From contig JAKAZL010000003.1 of NCBI GenBank assembly GCA_021815925.1, forward strand, positions 1 to 64,000: DNA of 64,000 nt. The letters are read 5' to 3'. The translations under genes and the position numbers were made by a program. The notes beneath the pieces are model-generated. The model worked only from the letters and a program-made list of their open reading frames with translations. It was not told the origin of the DNA and did not search any database. The stretch is from Pseudomonadota bacterium (GTDB lineage Bacteria; Pseudomonadota; Gammaproteobacteria; Steroidobacterales; Steroidobacteraceae). Below are positions 38,294 through 47,926 of this stretch, one piece after another; within the stretch, counting starts at the first letter, position 1; the number at the start of each line of letters is the position of its first letter.

Positions 38294-38656
38294 ATGGCAA
38301 GAGTCAAGCGTGGCGTGACGGCCGGGCGCCGTCACAAGAAAGTTCTGGGCAAGGCGAAGGGCTATTACAACGCCCGGCGCAAGGTCTATCGCGCCGCCAA
38401 GCAGGCGGTCATCAAGGCCGGTCAGTACGCCTACCGCGATCGTCGGCAGAAGAAGCGCGAGTTCCGGGCCCTGTGGATCGCGCGGATCAACGCCGGCGCG
38501 CGTGTGCATGGGCTGTCGTACAGTCGGCTGATCAACGGCCTGATGAAGGCCGGCATCGAAGTCGACCGCAAGGTGCTCGCCGATCTCGCCGTGCATGACG
38601 CGGCCGCTTTCGGCGCGATCGCCGAGCAGGCCAAAGCCGCACTGGCCGCCGCCTGA
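38294..38656 (+). CDS. rplT: 50S ribosomal protein L20
   Basis: 120 residues: [59 protein letters not shown]. An assembly protein of the large subunit and the expected autoregulator of this operon section. 18 bases after rpmI. Confidence 0.98.
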   Translation: MARVKRGVTAGRRHKKVLGKAKGYYNARRKVYRAAKQAVIKAGQYAYRDRRQKKREFRALWIARINAGARVHGLSYSRLINGLMKAGIEVDRKVLADLAVHDAAAFGAIAEQAKAALAAA

Positions 38657-39700
<1,044 letters not shown>

Positions 39701-39704
39701 CACC

Positions 39705-42089
39705 ATGAAGGTTCCGTATTCCTGGTTGACCGACTGGATCGCAGTTCCCTGGGACGCCCCGCGCCTCGGGGAGCGCCTGACCATGGCGGGACTGGAACTG
39801 GAGTCGATCGAGCCGGCCGCGCCCGCATTTGCTGGCGTCGTGATCGGGGAGATCCTCTCGGCCGAGAAGCACCCCCAGGCCGATAAGCTGCGCGTGTGCC
39901 GCGTCGCGGCTGGGCAGGGCGAGCCGCTGCAGATCGTCTGCGGGGCGGCCAATGCGCGCGCCGGACTGAAGAGTGCCCTCGCGGTGGTGGGCGCGGTGCT
40001 GCCCGGAGAGCTGAAGATCAAGGCCGCGAAGCTGCGCGGCGTCGAGTCCGCCGGCATGCTCTGTTCGGCGAAGGAACTCGGACTCGCCGAGAGCTCCGAG
40101 GGCATCCTCGAGTTACCCGCGGACGCGCCGGTCGGTGCCGCGCTGCGGGACTATCTGCGGCTCGAGGATACGATCCTGGACCTTAACGTGACGCCGAATC
40201 GTGGCGACGCGCTGTCGATCGTCGGCATTGCGCGGGAAGTCGCCGCGCTCACCGGCGCGACGCTGAGCGGACCGGCCTCGCGCCCGGTCGCCGCGACGCA
40301 TGCGGATACCGTTACGGTGCATCTCGATGCGCCGGCGGCCTGCCCGCGGTTCGCCGGTTGCGTCGTGCGTGGCATTGATAACCGCGCGGCGACGCCAATC
40401 TGGATGCGCGAACGTTTGCGCCGCGCCGGCGTGCGCTCGATCAGTCCAGTCGTCGACGTCACCAACTACGTGATGCTCGAGCTGGGCCAGCCGATGCATG
40501 CCTACGATTTGGCCAAGCTCCAGGGCGAGATCCGTGTGCGGCTGGCCGGTGCCGGCGAGTCGGTCACACTGCTCGACGGGCGCACCGCGGAACTGAAGCC
40601 GGACGTGCTCTTGATTACCGATGGGGCGGGGCCGGTGGGCATCGCCGGCATCATGGGCGGGGCGCGCACTGCGGTCAGCCCCGAGACCACGGACGTGTTC
40701 CTGGAAGTGGCGTATTTCGCGCCCGAGGCGCTCATCGGCCGGGCGCTGCGCTGGGGGCTGACCACCGATGCCAGCCAGCGCTTCGAGCGCGGAGTGGATC
40801 CAGCCGGTCAGGAGCGTGCGCTCGCGCGCGCCGTCGAGCTGATCCAGGCGGTCGCGGGCGGCTCGGCCGGTCCGTTCAGTCTCGCCGAGTCCCGTGCTGA
40901 TCTGCCCACGCGGGCGCCCGTCACTCTGCGACGCGCGCAGCTCGCACGCTTGCTTGGAGCGGAAATTGCCGATGCACGGGTCCGCTCGGTGATCGAGGGG
41001 CTCGGTATGCGGCTTCAGACGCTGCCTGAGGGCTGGCGCGTCGAGCCGCCCACACATCGCTTCGATATCGCTCTCGAGGCGGACCTCATCGAGGAGGTCG
41101 CGCGCATCGTCGGCTATGAGACGATCGGTGAGCAGGATGCATTGGCGAGCGAGCGGGTTCGGGCGCTGCCCGAGGTGGTTCCCGCCGAGCACGCGGTGCT
41201 CGAAGTGCTGGCGATGCGGGGCTATCAGGAAGCAATCACTTATGCGTTCGTCGACCCGCAGCTGCAGCAGCGGCTGTTCGGCGATGCACCCGCGCTTGCG
41301 CTCGCCAACCCGATCGCGAGCGACCTGTCCGTCATGCGCGTCTCGCTCTGGCCCGGACTGCTGCGCGCGGCACTCGAGAATCAACGGCGTCAGCGCGAGC
41401 GCATCCGACTGTTCGAACACGGCGCGCGATTTCAGCGGCTCGAGGGGGTGACGCAGGAACTCGATACGCTGGCAGGCATTGCCTGCGGGCCGCGCATGCC
41501 CGAACAATGGGGCCTTCCGCGCCCGATGAGCGAGCCGGCTGATCTCTTCGACGTCAAGGGTGATCTGGAGGCGCTGTTCGCGGCCGTCGGGGTGCACGGC
41601 GACGTGCGCTTCGAGCCGCAGGAGCAGGCCTGTCTGCATCCGGGCCGGGCGGCGCGGGTGTTGCGCGGAACGCAGAGCATCGGTTGGCTGGGCGAGCTGC
41701 ACCCCTCGCTGGTGCGGGATTTGGACTTCGTGCACGCGCCGGTGCTGTTCGAGGTCGATTGGGCCGGATTGACGCTCGTTCGGGCCGCGTACCGCGAGAT
41801 TTCCCGCCAGCCGCAGGTCAGGCGCGATTTGGCGGTCGTCGTGGATGAATCTGTGCCTTTAAGTCGGCTGGCCGAGCGTGTAGCCTTAGTCGCGTCGAGC
41901 CTGTTGCGTGATCTCCGCGTTTTCGACGTTTACCGGGGGCCCGGGATCGAGGAAGGTCGAAAAAGCGTCGCTTTAGGCTTGATTTTTCAGGATTTTTCTC
42001 GCACGCTTACCGATGACGACGTGGCCCGTCTCGTCGCTGCGGTGGTGGCGGATTTGCGCGTGAGCTTCAACGCAAGTATACGAGAATAA
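39705..42089 (+). CDS. pheT: Phenylalanyl-tRNA synthetase beta subunit
   Basis: 794 residues, full length. N-terminal tRNA-binding EMAP-like domain (HPQADKLRVCRVAAG), B3/B4 editing domain, B5 domain, a degenerate class II core and a C-terminal ferredoxin-like anticodon-binding domain (FDVYRGPGIEEGRKSVALGL). Follows pheS directly and is followed without a gap by ihfA. Confidence 0.97.
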   Translation: MKVPYSWLTDWIAVPWDAPRLGERLTMAGLELESIEPAAPAFAGVVIGEILSAEKHPQADKLRVCRVAAGQGEPLQIVCGAANARAGLKSALAVVGAVLPGELKIKAAKLRGVESAGMLCSAKELGLAESSEGILELPADAPVGAALRDYLRLEDTILDLNVTPNRGDALSIVGIAREVAALTGATLSGPASRPVAATHADTVTVHLDAPAACPRFAGCVVRGIDNRAATPIWMRERLRRAGVRSISPVVDVTNYVMLELGQPMHAYDLAKLQGEIRVRLAGAGESVTLLDGRTAELKPDVLLITDGAGPVGIAGIMGGARTAVSPETTDVFLEVAYFAPEALIGRALRWGLTTDASQRFERGVDPAGQERALARAVELIQAVAGGSAGPFSLAESRADLPTRAPVTLRRAQLARLLGAEIADARVRSVIEGLGMRLQTLPEGWRVEPPTHRFDIALEADLIEEVARIVGYETIGEQDALASERVRALPEVVPAEHAVLEVLAMRGYQEAITYAFVDPQLQQRLFGDAPALALANPIASDLSVMRVSLWPGLLRAALENQRRQRERIRLFEHGARFQRLEGVTQELDTLAGIACGPRMPEQWGLPRPMSEPADLFDVKGDLEALFAAVGVHGDVRFEPQEQACLHPGRAARVLRGTQSIGWLGELHPSLVRDLDFVHAPVLFEVDWAGLTLVRAAYREISRQPQVRRDLAVVVDESVPLSRLAERVALVASSLLRDLRVFDVYRGPGIEEGRKSVALGLIFQDFSRTLTDDDVARLVAAVVADLRVSFNASIRE

Positions 42090-42392
42090 ATGATGGCTCT
42101 GACCAAGGCGGAGATGGCCGAGGCGCTGTTCAACCAGCTCGGCCTGAACAAGCGGGAGGCCAGGGAGCTGGTGGACCTGTTCTTCGAGGAAGTGCGAGCG
42201 GCGCTCTCGAACGGCGAGCAGGTCAAGCTCTCCGGCTTTGGTAATTTCGATCTGCGGGACAAGAATCCGCGACCGGGCAGAAACCCCAAGACGGGTGAGG
42301 AGATTCCGATCACCGCCAGGCGAGTGGTGACGTTTCGTCCGGGACAGAAACTGAAGGCGCGGGTCGAAGCGTATGTTGGAGCCCAAGAATAA
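42090..42392 (+). CDS. ihfA: Integration host factor alpha subunit
   Basis: 100 residues: [40 protein letters not shown] and [20 protein letters not shown], the last holding the Pro used for DNA intercalation. ATG at 42090 or 42093 (ATGATG), immediately after the pheT stop. Forms a heterodimer with IhfB, which is elsewhere. Confidence 0.97.
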   Translation: MMALTKAEMAEALFNQLGLNKREARELVDLFFEEVRAALSNGEQVKLSGFGNFDLRDKNPRPGRNPKTGEEIPITARRVVTFRPGQKLKARVEAYVGAQE

Positions 42393-42729
42393 CGCCGAGC
42401 TGCCGGTCATCCCCGGCAAGCGGTATTTCACCATCGGCGAGGTGAGTGAGCTGTGCGGGGTCAAGCCGCACGTGCTGCGCTATTGGGAGCAGGAGTTTCC
42501 GCAGCTCAAGCCGGTGAAGCGTCGTGGCAACCGCCGCTACTATCAGCGCCAGGATGTGATCGTGATTCGCCAGATCAGGAGCCTGCTGTACGAGCAGGGC
42601 TTCACCATCGGCGGGGCGCGCAATCATCTGACGGGCGAGGAGGCGCGCACGGACGTGTTCCAGAGCCAGCAGATTGCCAAGCAGTTGCGCCTGGAGCTCG
42701 AGGAGCTGCTGAAGGTCCTCAGGCGCTGA
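42373..42729 (+). CDS. MerR-family regulator linked to ihfA
   Basis: 118 residues: the MerR winged helix [47 protein letters not shown], followed by a short coiled coil. It lacks an obvious metal or drug domain. It overlaps ihfA by 20 bases and is the conserved last gene of this operon in gammaproteobacteria; its regulon is not known to me. Confidence 0.93.
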   Translation: MLEPKNNAELPVIPGKRYFTIGEVSELCGVKPHVLRYWEQEFPQLKPVKRRGNRRYYQRQDVIVIRQIRSLLYEQGFTIGGARNHLTGEEARTDVFQSQQIAKQLRLELEELLKVLRR

Positions 42730-42822
42730 TCCCCTCCCGCTGCGGGCGGGATTCGGGGTATGATGACAATCCGCGCGAGACTTCCCCGCTCGCGTCGTTT
42801 GAGAAGAACAAAAGCCTTTCGT

Positions 42823-42899
42823 CGGAGCGTGGCGCAGTCTGGTAGCGCACTTGCATGGGGTGCAAGGGGTCCCGAGTTCAAATCTCGGCGCTCCGACCA
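42823..42899 (+). tRNA. tRNA-Pro (GGG)
   Basis: 77 bases with encoded CCA: acceptor CGGAGCG/CGCTCCG, D-arm GCGCAGTCTGGTAGCGC, anticodon stem CTTGC/GCAAG around loop ATGGGGT (GGG), T-arm CGAGTTCAAATCTCG. Its 3' 45 bases are duplicated at 44526. Confidence 0.97.
42854..42898 (+). repeat. 45-bp direct repeat, left copy (within tRNA-Pro)
   Basis: Begins CATGGGGTGCAAGGGGTCCC and ends CGCTCCGACC. Identical over 45 bases to 44526-44570. Interpreted as one attachment site of an element integrated at the tRNA-Pro 3' half. Confidence 0.9.
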
Positions 42900-43023
42900 A
42901 ATCATAAATCAAATCAGTCACTTCCGAGTGACACCATAACCGCGGTGAGTGACTGGTGGCCATTCTTTGTACCATTTTCTGAGAGGCCGCGAGAGGCGCG
43001 AGAGACCGGAGCGCTGACGCCAC

Positions 43024-43560
43024 ATGACCGTTGAGCTAGTCGGAGCGCGTTGCATTTTGCGGCCGTTTGTGGTGGCAGACGCCGCATCCGTCGCGTCCGT
43101 GGCAAACGACCGACGCATCTGGCTGCAGCTGCGCGATCTATTTCCGCACCCCTATCATCTCGCCGATGCCGAGGCGTGGATCAGTCATGTCAGGTCATCG
43201 GACCCACCTCACGCTCTCGCGATTGTCGTCGACGATAGGGCGGTTGGCGCTGTGGGGCTCGAGCTGATGGCTGACATCAACCGCCGAAGTGCTGAAATCG
43301 GGTACTGGTTGGGTGCCGCGTACTGGGGTCGTGGAATAGCAACCGACGCGGTCACTCTGGTTACCGATTGGGCATTCCGTGCGCTCCGGCTCCTCCGGAT
43401 CCTCCGGATCTTTGCTCAACCGTTCGCTGGAAATGTCGCGTCACGCCGAGTGCTGGAGAAAGCCGGATACGCGCTGGAGGGAATCATGTGGCGCAGCGCG
43501 GTGAAGGATGGTGCGGTCCTTGATCAGTGCATGTATGCGCGCCTGAGTCCAGATCGGTAA
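43024..43560 (+). CDS. GNAT-family N-acetyltransferase
   Basis: 178 residues of the RimJ/RimL-like group: LRPFVVADAASVASVANDRR, AIVVDDRAVGAVGLELM, the acetyl-CoA pocket GYWLGAAYWGRGIATDAVTL and NVASRRVLEKAGYALEG. Acetylates an amino group of a protein or small molecule; substrate unknown. It is the first gene of the tRNA-Pro element. The ribosome-binding site is weak. Confidence 0.88.
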   Translation: MTVELVGARCILRPFVVADAASVASVANDRRIWLQLRDLFPHPYHLADAEAWISHVRSSDPPHALAIVVDDRAVGAVGLELMADINRRSAEIGYWLGAAYWGRGIATDAVTLVTDWAFRALRLLRILRIFAQPFAGNVASRRVLEKAGYALEGIMWRSAVKDGAVLDQCMYARLSPDR

Positions 43561-43699
43561 ACCTGCTGAACATCGCCGCGCGCCGGCGGGGTTACCGACT
43601 GCGGCACGATAGTCAATACAGTTGGATGCCCAAGCTCGGCCTCGCGGCGTCGACGCGCCTGCGCACGGCACCGAACTGTGTCCGAGAGGCACACGAGAA

Positions 43700-43728
43700 T
43701 TGACGGACTGTAAACCATAGTTTACACT
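43700..43728 (+). promoter_or_regulatory. Promoter and operator of the RelE/HigA-type module
   Basis: TTGACG (43700-43705), 17 bases, TACACT (43723-43728). Between and over the -10 lies the perfect inverted repeat TGTAAAC (43709-43715), CATA, GTTTACA (43720-43726). The toxin ATG is at 43735, so the message is almost leaderless. The antitoxin, alone or with the toxin, most likely binds here. Confidence 0.65.
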
Positions 43729-43734
43729 CAGCGC

Positions 43735-44031
43735 ATGCTCACCGTCGTGAAGTCGCAGACGTTCGACGGCTGGCTTTCCAGGCTGAAGGACCGTCAGGCA
43801 CGCGCGCGTATTCAAGCACGCATTGATCGGCTGACGATGGGCAACCCTGGCGATGTGAAGCCAACCCAGAGCGGTATAAGCGAGCTGCGCATCGATTACG
43901 GTCCGGGCTACCGCGTGTATTACCAGCAGCGCGGCAAGACTGTAGTGTTACTCTGCTGTGGTGGCGACAAGCGGACTCAGGAGAGCGATATCCGTCGTGC
44001 CGTCGAGATTGCAAAGAACTGGAAGGGCTGA
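43735..44031 (+). CDS. RelE/ParE-superfamily toxin (HigB-like)
   Basis: 98 residues: FDGWLSRLKDRQARARIQAR, IDRLTMGNPGDVKPTQSGIS, ELRIDYGPGYRVYYQQRGK, VVLLCCGGDKRTQESDIRRA. This is the 'addiction module killer protein' branch of RelE/HigB ribosome-dependent mRNA endonucleases. The toxin comes first and the antitoxin second, as in higBA. Confidence 0.9.
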   Translation: MLTVVKSQTFDGWLSRLKDRQARARIQARIDRLTMGNPGDVKPTQSGISELRIDYGPGYRVYYQQRGKTVVLLCCGGDKRTQESDIRRAVEIAKNWKG

Positions 44032-44034
44032 ATC

Positions 44035-44349
44035 ATGGCAACCAAGCGACCAAGACCGGTGAAGGAGACTTTCACGCGCTACGACAGCGCCGACTACCTC
44101 AAGTCCGAGGAGGATATGGCGGCCTACCTGCAGGCGTGTCTGGAGGAGGCGCCAGACGATCCGGCCTTCATTGCGCAGGCTCTTGGAACAGTGGCGCGCG
44201 CTCGCGGCATGATGCAGCTTGCGAAGGACACGGGGCTTACGCGCGAAGGGCTCTACAAGGCCCTGTCGAAGGACGGGAATCCGAGTCTTGGAACGGTGCT
44301 GAAAGTTCTGCAGGCCCTCCATCTGAGGATCTCGTTGCATCCGGCCTGA
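44035..44349 (+). CDS. HigA-like helix-turn-helix antitoxin
   Basis: 104 residues. N-terminal extension (YDSADYLKSEEDMAAYLQAC), then ALGTVARARGMMQLAKDTGL, TREGLYKALSKDGNPSLGTV, an Xre-type HTH, ending LKVLQALHLRISLHPA. This is the 'addiction module antidote protein' family partner of the upstream toxin, starting 3 bases after its stop. Confidence 0.9.
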   Translation: MATKRPRPVKETFTRYDSADYLKSEEDMAAYLQACLEEAPDDPAFIAQALGTVARARGMMQLAKDTGLTREGLYKALSKDGNPSLGTVLKVLQALHLRISLHPA

Positions 44350-44389
44350 TCCGACAGCCGCTTGGAAGCGCGGCCCAAACCTAACTTTC

Positions 44390-44408
44390 TGTACCACTTT
44401 TGTACCAC
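44390..44408 (+). repeat. Direct repeats TGTACCAC near the right end of the tRNA-Pro element
   Basis: TGTACCAC at 44390-44397 and 44401-44408, spaced 11 bases apart. A related TTTGTACCA is at 42966-42974 near the left end. Probably arm-type integrase binding sites. Confidence 0.5.
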
Positions 44409-44525
44409 TCGCCTGAAATAGGGTGCAGGGCCATGCAGTGGATCGAAAGAGCCGAGCCGCGTAAAGTCAGAGCTGTAGGCTACATTCTGCCTCATGGGCG
44501 TTCATGTCATTTCAGGCTGAACTTC

Positions 44526-44570
44526 CATGGGGTGCAAGGGGTCCCGAGTTCAAATCTCGGCGCTCCGACC
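44526..44570 (+). repeat. 45-bp direct repeat, right copy (tRNA-Pro 3' half)
   Basis: Identical to 42854-42898. The bases before it (ACTTC) do not continue the tRNA, so this is an att relic and not a functional tRNA. The next base after the repeat is C, where the tRNA has A of CCA. Confidence 0.9.
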
Positions 44571-44709
44571 CATAAAAACAGTTGGTTGCGAATAGCGATT
44601 CCCAGGGGCTTCACCTCACAGTGACCAGTACAGGGACCACTTTCTTCTTGTGCCCCTCCCGGTCTCCAGCGCTCGAATCTGAAACGGCGATCTCCCGGCT
44701 GAGGGGTCG

Positions 44710-45114
44710 ATGAAGATCTCGAAGAGTTCTCGTCACTCGAAGATCACCGGGGACTTTGCCGAACGGTTGGTGCTCTATTGGCTCTCGAAGCATGGGTTCG
44801 AGTGCGCTCTTGTTGATCACACTGGGCTCGACATCATCGCGCGCAACCCTGCCAACAAGGAGCTGATGGGAATCTCTGTAAAGTCACGCTCACGGAACGC
44901 TGGTACAGAGAACACCGTGCTGAGCATTGATCGCAAGCAGGTGCCGAGTCTCGATCTCGCGTGCCGAGCGTTTGGATGTAAGCCCTACTTCGCAATCGTG
45001 GTCGATGCGGCGGATCTCATCACCACCTGGATTGTGCCGAAGAGGCGGTTCCTAAAACTGTGCGAGTGGAAGCCGCCCCTTCATGTCTACTGGAAGATGG
45101 GCGTGAAGCGGTAA
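44710..45114 (+). CDS. PD-(D/E)XK nuclease-like hypothetical protein
   Basis: 134 residues. The core HSKITGDFAERLVLYWLSKH, GFECALVDHTGLDIIARNP, ELMGISVKSRSR fits a PD-(D/E)XK fold: Glu in the first helix, Asp in GLDIIA and the S-V-K-S strand carrying the catalytic Lys. Similar small domains occur in resolvase-like and defence-associated proteins. It has a good GAGGGG ribosome-binding site and lies just outside the tRNA-Pro element's right repeat, so it may belong to an older insertion. Function unknown. Confidence 0.65.
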   Translation: MKISKSSRHSKITGDFAERLVLYWLSKHGFECALVDHTGLDIIARNPANKELMGISVKSRSRNAGTENTVLSIDRKQVPSLDLACRAFGCKPYFAIVVDAADLITTWIVPKRRFLKLCEWKPPLHVYWKMGVKR

Positions 45115-45624
45115 CGTCAGTACGCGACTGATCCCGAGATCATGTCGTTTCAGTTCTCGACGAAGACGCTCAATTGGTGGGCGTGAACCATTGGGGTGTA
45201 CGGGCTCTGACCCAACGAAGCGAAGACGCCGAACGCATGGAGCAGGCGCATCGGCAGGCTGATACCGACGGCTGGGGGAACCTCGCGGAGCATCGCAGTG
45301 GGGGCGCACGGGGGCTTTCCGAGATCGAGCGACGGGCTGAGATGCCGCATTCTTGCGCCTACTGGGTAGCCTGGACGCCAACTGAGATCCAGTCGCGGAG
45401 TCGATTACGCCGGCGCGCGGTCCCTGGTAGCGGACCATGCGTTCTAGGGCTAAGCAACGGTCTAGCAGTCCGGCAACCAGCTCGCCGGGCCGTTCGGGGC
45501 CGTCCGCGGCAGGCGGGGGGCGGGCCGGGCGCTTCATTGGCAATGTGGTGCAGCCGCCCGCCCCACCAGAGGGCCGCCTCGCGGTATGCTTGGCTCAGAA
45601 GAACACCAAGACGGAGGGCGGATC
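45115..45624. other. Intergenic, no gene recognised
   Basis: 510 bases. Frames present on both strands have no family resemblance or ribosome-binding site. Confidence 0.35.
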
Positions 45625-47238
45625 ATGGCGGATGCCTTGATGGTGCGGCGTTGGGCTCGACGCTCGGGTGCTTGGGCGCTGGTCATCGCGGCCCTGCTGG
45701 GCACGCCGGCGCATGCGGACCTGTATACGGCGCTGAGCGTATTCAAGCAAGGTAATTACCCGTCGGCCTTTCAGGATTTTCTTGCGCTAGCCAAGCTCGG
45801 TCAGCCGCTCGCGCAAGTCGATGTCGCCTACTTGTACGCGGCCGGAGTGGGCACTCCACAGAGCAGCCGGCGCGCCTACGCCTGGGCCGTTCTCGCGGGA
45901 CAGAACGCACAAGCCAAGGGAGCGAAATTGGCCGCGAAGCTGCGCCCTGTGCTGAGTCCCGCCGCCGAGCGCGCCGCGGCACGGATCGTGGCCCGCTACA
46001 GCCCGGACGCCCTGCGCAGGCGGCTGCTGCCGGTCGCGGTCGGTGCGTGCGGCGGCTCGCATTCCGGGGATGGGGCGGACTCGTGCCCCTTCGACATCCA
46101 TACCTACGCGCAGTGCAACCCGGTGCACTTCGACCGGTTCGAGTATCCCATGATGCAGGGGATTACCGAGAACATGCAAAGTCAGCTCGTCGTGCGGTTC
46201 ACCCTCATGCCGGACGGCACGGCGCGTCTGCCGCACGTGGTGTTCGGGCTGCCCGAGCCGGCCTTTCGCCCGGCAGTGCGCGCCACCGTGCTACGCTCGA
46301 AGTTCAAGGCGTTGCCGCCCGGCACTCAGCCCGTCCAGTGCGAGATGGAGATCAGTTTCCTCGAACGCGACGAGGAGGATCTGTCCGCCTATCCGCAGCT
46401 CGAGCTTTATTTGTTCAGGGAGCGCAGCCGCGCTCGGCGCGGCGATCCGAGAGCCGAAGCGGTTTATGGGACGTTGCTGGCGGGGCTGCCCCAGGTCGGG
46501 CGCTTTCGCGGGCGTCATTTCTTGCAGTGGTTGGTCAAAGCGGCTCAAGCCGGTGTTCCATATGCGCAATATGAAGTTGGCGAGAGCCTGATCTCGGGCT
46601 GGGGGTGTCGGCCCGACGAAGCGAAGGGCCTACGCTGGCTGAAACTGGCGGCTGCCCAGAACGAGCCACGCGCCGAGACGGCGCTCGCTGCCCGACTGCT
46701 GCGCCGCCCGCCGGATCCGGCCACCATGGCCACGGCGCGCCAATGGCTCGAGGCGGCGGTAGCGCAGCACGAGAAGAGCGCCGCGCTGTATCTTTCGGCG
46801 CTGCTCGCCGCCGCACCCGAAGCGCGCGACCGCGATCCGGCACGCGCGCTTCGCCTTGAAAAAGAGGCCTTTGCGCATCCCGCCGCAGACCCCACCGGTT
46901 ACGAAATCCGCGCCGCTGCCTACGCCGCCGAAGGTCACTTCGCGCACGCGGTTGACGCCGAGCAGGAGGCGATTGCTCAAGCGCGCCGGCTGGGTTGGTC
47001 TCTTGCGCCCCTGCAGACACGTCTGGCGCGCTATCGGGCGGGAAAGCCTTGGTTCGGCAATCTAATCAATCTTGGCACGCCGATCAGTGAGCGGCCGATA
47101 CCGCCGTGCGCGGCAGGGAAATGCCTAAGTCGTGTGTCCGACGGCAAGAGGCGCGAGAGCCGCCCGGTGGCGCTTGTCGGGCATGTCGGGCAACGCCTTG
47201 AGCGACTCCAGCGCCGGGTCGACCCCGTCCTGGGCTAA
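45625..47238 (+). CDS. Sel1-repeat protein with an internal TonB C-terminal-like domain
   Basis: 537 residues. Signal peptide MVRRWARRSGAWALVIAALL to AHA (start at 45625 or 45643). Sel1/TPR-like repeats (FKQGNYPSAFQDFLALAKLG, QVDVAYLYAAGVGTPQSSRR) are followed by a TonB-C-like segment (SQLVVRFTLMPDGTARLPHV, RATVLRSKFKALPPG), then more Sel1 repeats (VPYAQYEVGESLISGWGCRP, LRWLKLAAAQNEPRAETALA). Probably a periplasmic scaffold. The last ~50 residues after NLINLGTPIS look unrelated and Arg-rich, possibly read-through beyond a lost stop, next to an IS remnant. Confidence 0.7.
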   Translation: MADALMVRRWARRSGAWALVIAALLGTPAHADLYTALSVFKQGNYPSAFQDFLALAKLGQPLAQVDVAYLYAAGVGTPQSSRRAYAWAVLAGQNAQAKGAKLAAKLRPVLSPAAERAAARIVARYSPDALRRRLLPVAVGACGGSHSGDGADSCPFDIHTYAQCNPVHFDRFEYPMMQGITENMQSQLVVRFTLMPDGTARLPHVVFGLPEPAFRPAVRATVLRSKFKALPPGTQPVQCEMEISFLERDEEDLSAYPQLELYLFRERSRARRGDPRAEAVYGTLLAGLPQVGRFRGRHFLQWLVKAAQAGVPYAQYEVGESLISGWGCRPDEAKGLRWLKLAAAQNEPRAETALAARLLRRPPDPATMATARQWLEAAVAQHEKSAALYLSALLAAAPEARDRDPARALRLEKEAFAHPAADPTGYEIRAAAYAAEGHFAHAVDAEQEAIAQARRLGWSLAPLQTRLARYRAGKPWFGNLINLGTPISERPIPPCAAGKCLSRVSDGKRRESRPVALVGHVGQRLERLQRRVDPVLG

Positions 47239-47270
47239 ACGGGCTGCATGTCCAGCCCGCCGGTAACACA

Positions 47271-47624
47271 ATGTTAGATGCGGCTATCGAGACCATGACC
47301 GAGGACGACGAGAAGCCGATTCTGCCTTCCGATCGGGGTGGCCACTACCGCTGGTCTGGCTGGCTATCGCGGGTTGGGAACGCCAGACTGACTCAATCCA
47401 TGTTGCGCAAAACCTGCTCCCCTGACAACGCAGCTCGTGAGGGATTCTTCGGAAGGCTGAAGACCGCGGTGTTCTATCCGGGCGGCTGGCGTTCGACGAC
47501 CATTGCGCAATTCGTTGAGGCAATGAACCCCGACCTTCGCTGGTGCAACGAAAAGCAGATCAAGGGATCCCTTGGTTATCTCAGCTCCATCGAGTACCGT
47601 GAAAGCCTCGGGCTAACGACGTAA
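47271..47624 (+). pseudogene. IS3-family transposase, C-terminal remnant
   Basis: 117 residues matching the end of the IS3/IS150-type integrase core: LPSDRGGHYRWSGWLSRVGN, CSPDNAAREGFFGRLKTAVF, RWCNEKQIKGSLGYLSSIEY, RESLGLTT. The second catalytic Asp and the Glu (in REGFF) are there, but the first Asp, the HTH orfA and the left end are missing. The sequence just after the stop (AGTCCAAGAAAATTGCCGCA) looks like an IS3-type end but was not verified against a left inverted repeat. Confidence 0.8.
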
Positions 47625-47926
47625 ATCAGTCCAAGAAAATTGCCGCATCCACCTGATCATCATTCGATGAACGTCGACATCGGAGTCTCATCACTCCCTT
47701 TGGCATTTCCCATTCGGCGGCCGCCCCTGGGCGTCGAACTCGAACCACACGGACATTGGAGCACTCGGTCTTCCGCCGGGAGTGACTTCAGATCCGGGAG
47801 GGTGCGGAGAACGGGCCGCACCGGCGCTGCGCTTGATCAACCGTCCGTAACTCACAGGGGGCTCCCGGGTGCTGAATTCGGCTGATAACGATCGGTTATC
47901 GGGCGAGGAGCAATGGATTGGAGGTA
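47625..47926. other. Intergenic, likely IS right end and no gene
   Basis: 302 bases between the transposase remnant and marC; nothing recognised besides the possible IS terminus at its left edge. Confidence 0.3.

Larger units (their letters stand above)
42899..44570. mobile_element. Small element integrated at tRNA-Pro (no integrase seen)
   Basis: About 1.67 kb between perfect 45-bp tRNA-derived repeats. It contains a GNAT acetyltransferase gene and a RelE/HigA-type toxin-antitoxin module. TGTACCA motifs lie just inside both ends (42968-42974, 44390-44396, 44401-44407), resembling tyrosine-integrase arm sites. No integrase is present, so it is either a deletion relic or mobilised in trans. 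Confidence 0.7.

Noticed and set aside
40113..41735. 540-residue minus frame over pheT
   Set aside because: Shadow of pheT; biased composition and no family.
44526..44570. Second tRNA-Pro gene
   Set aside because: Only the 3' 45 bases are present; acceptor 5' strand and D-arm are missing.
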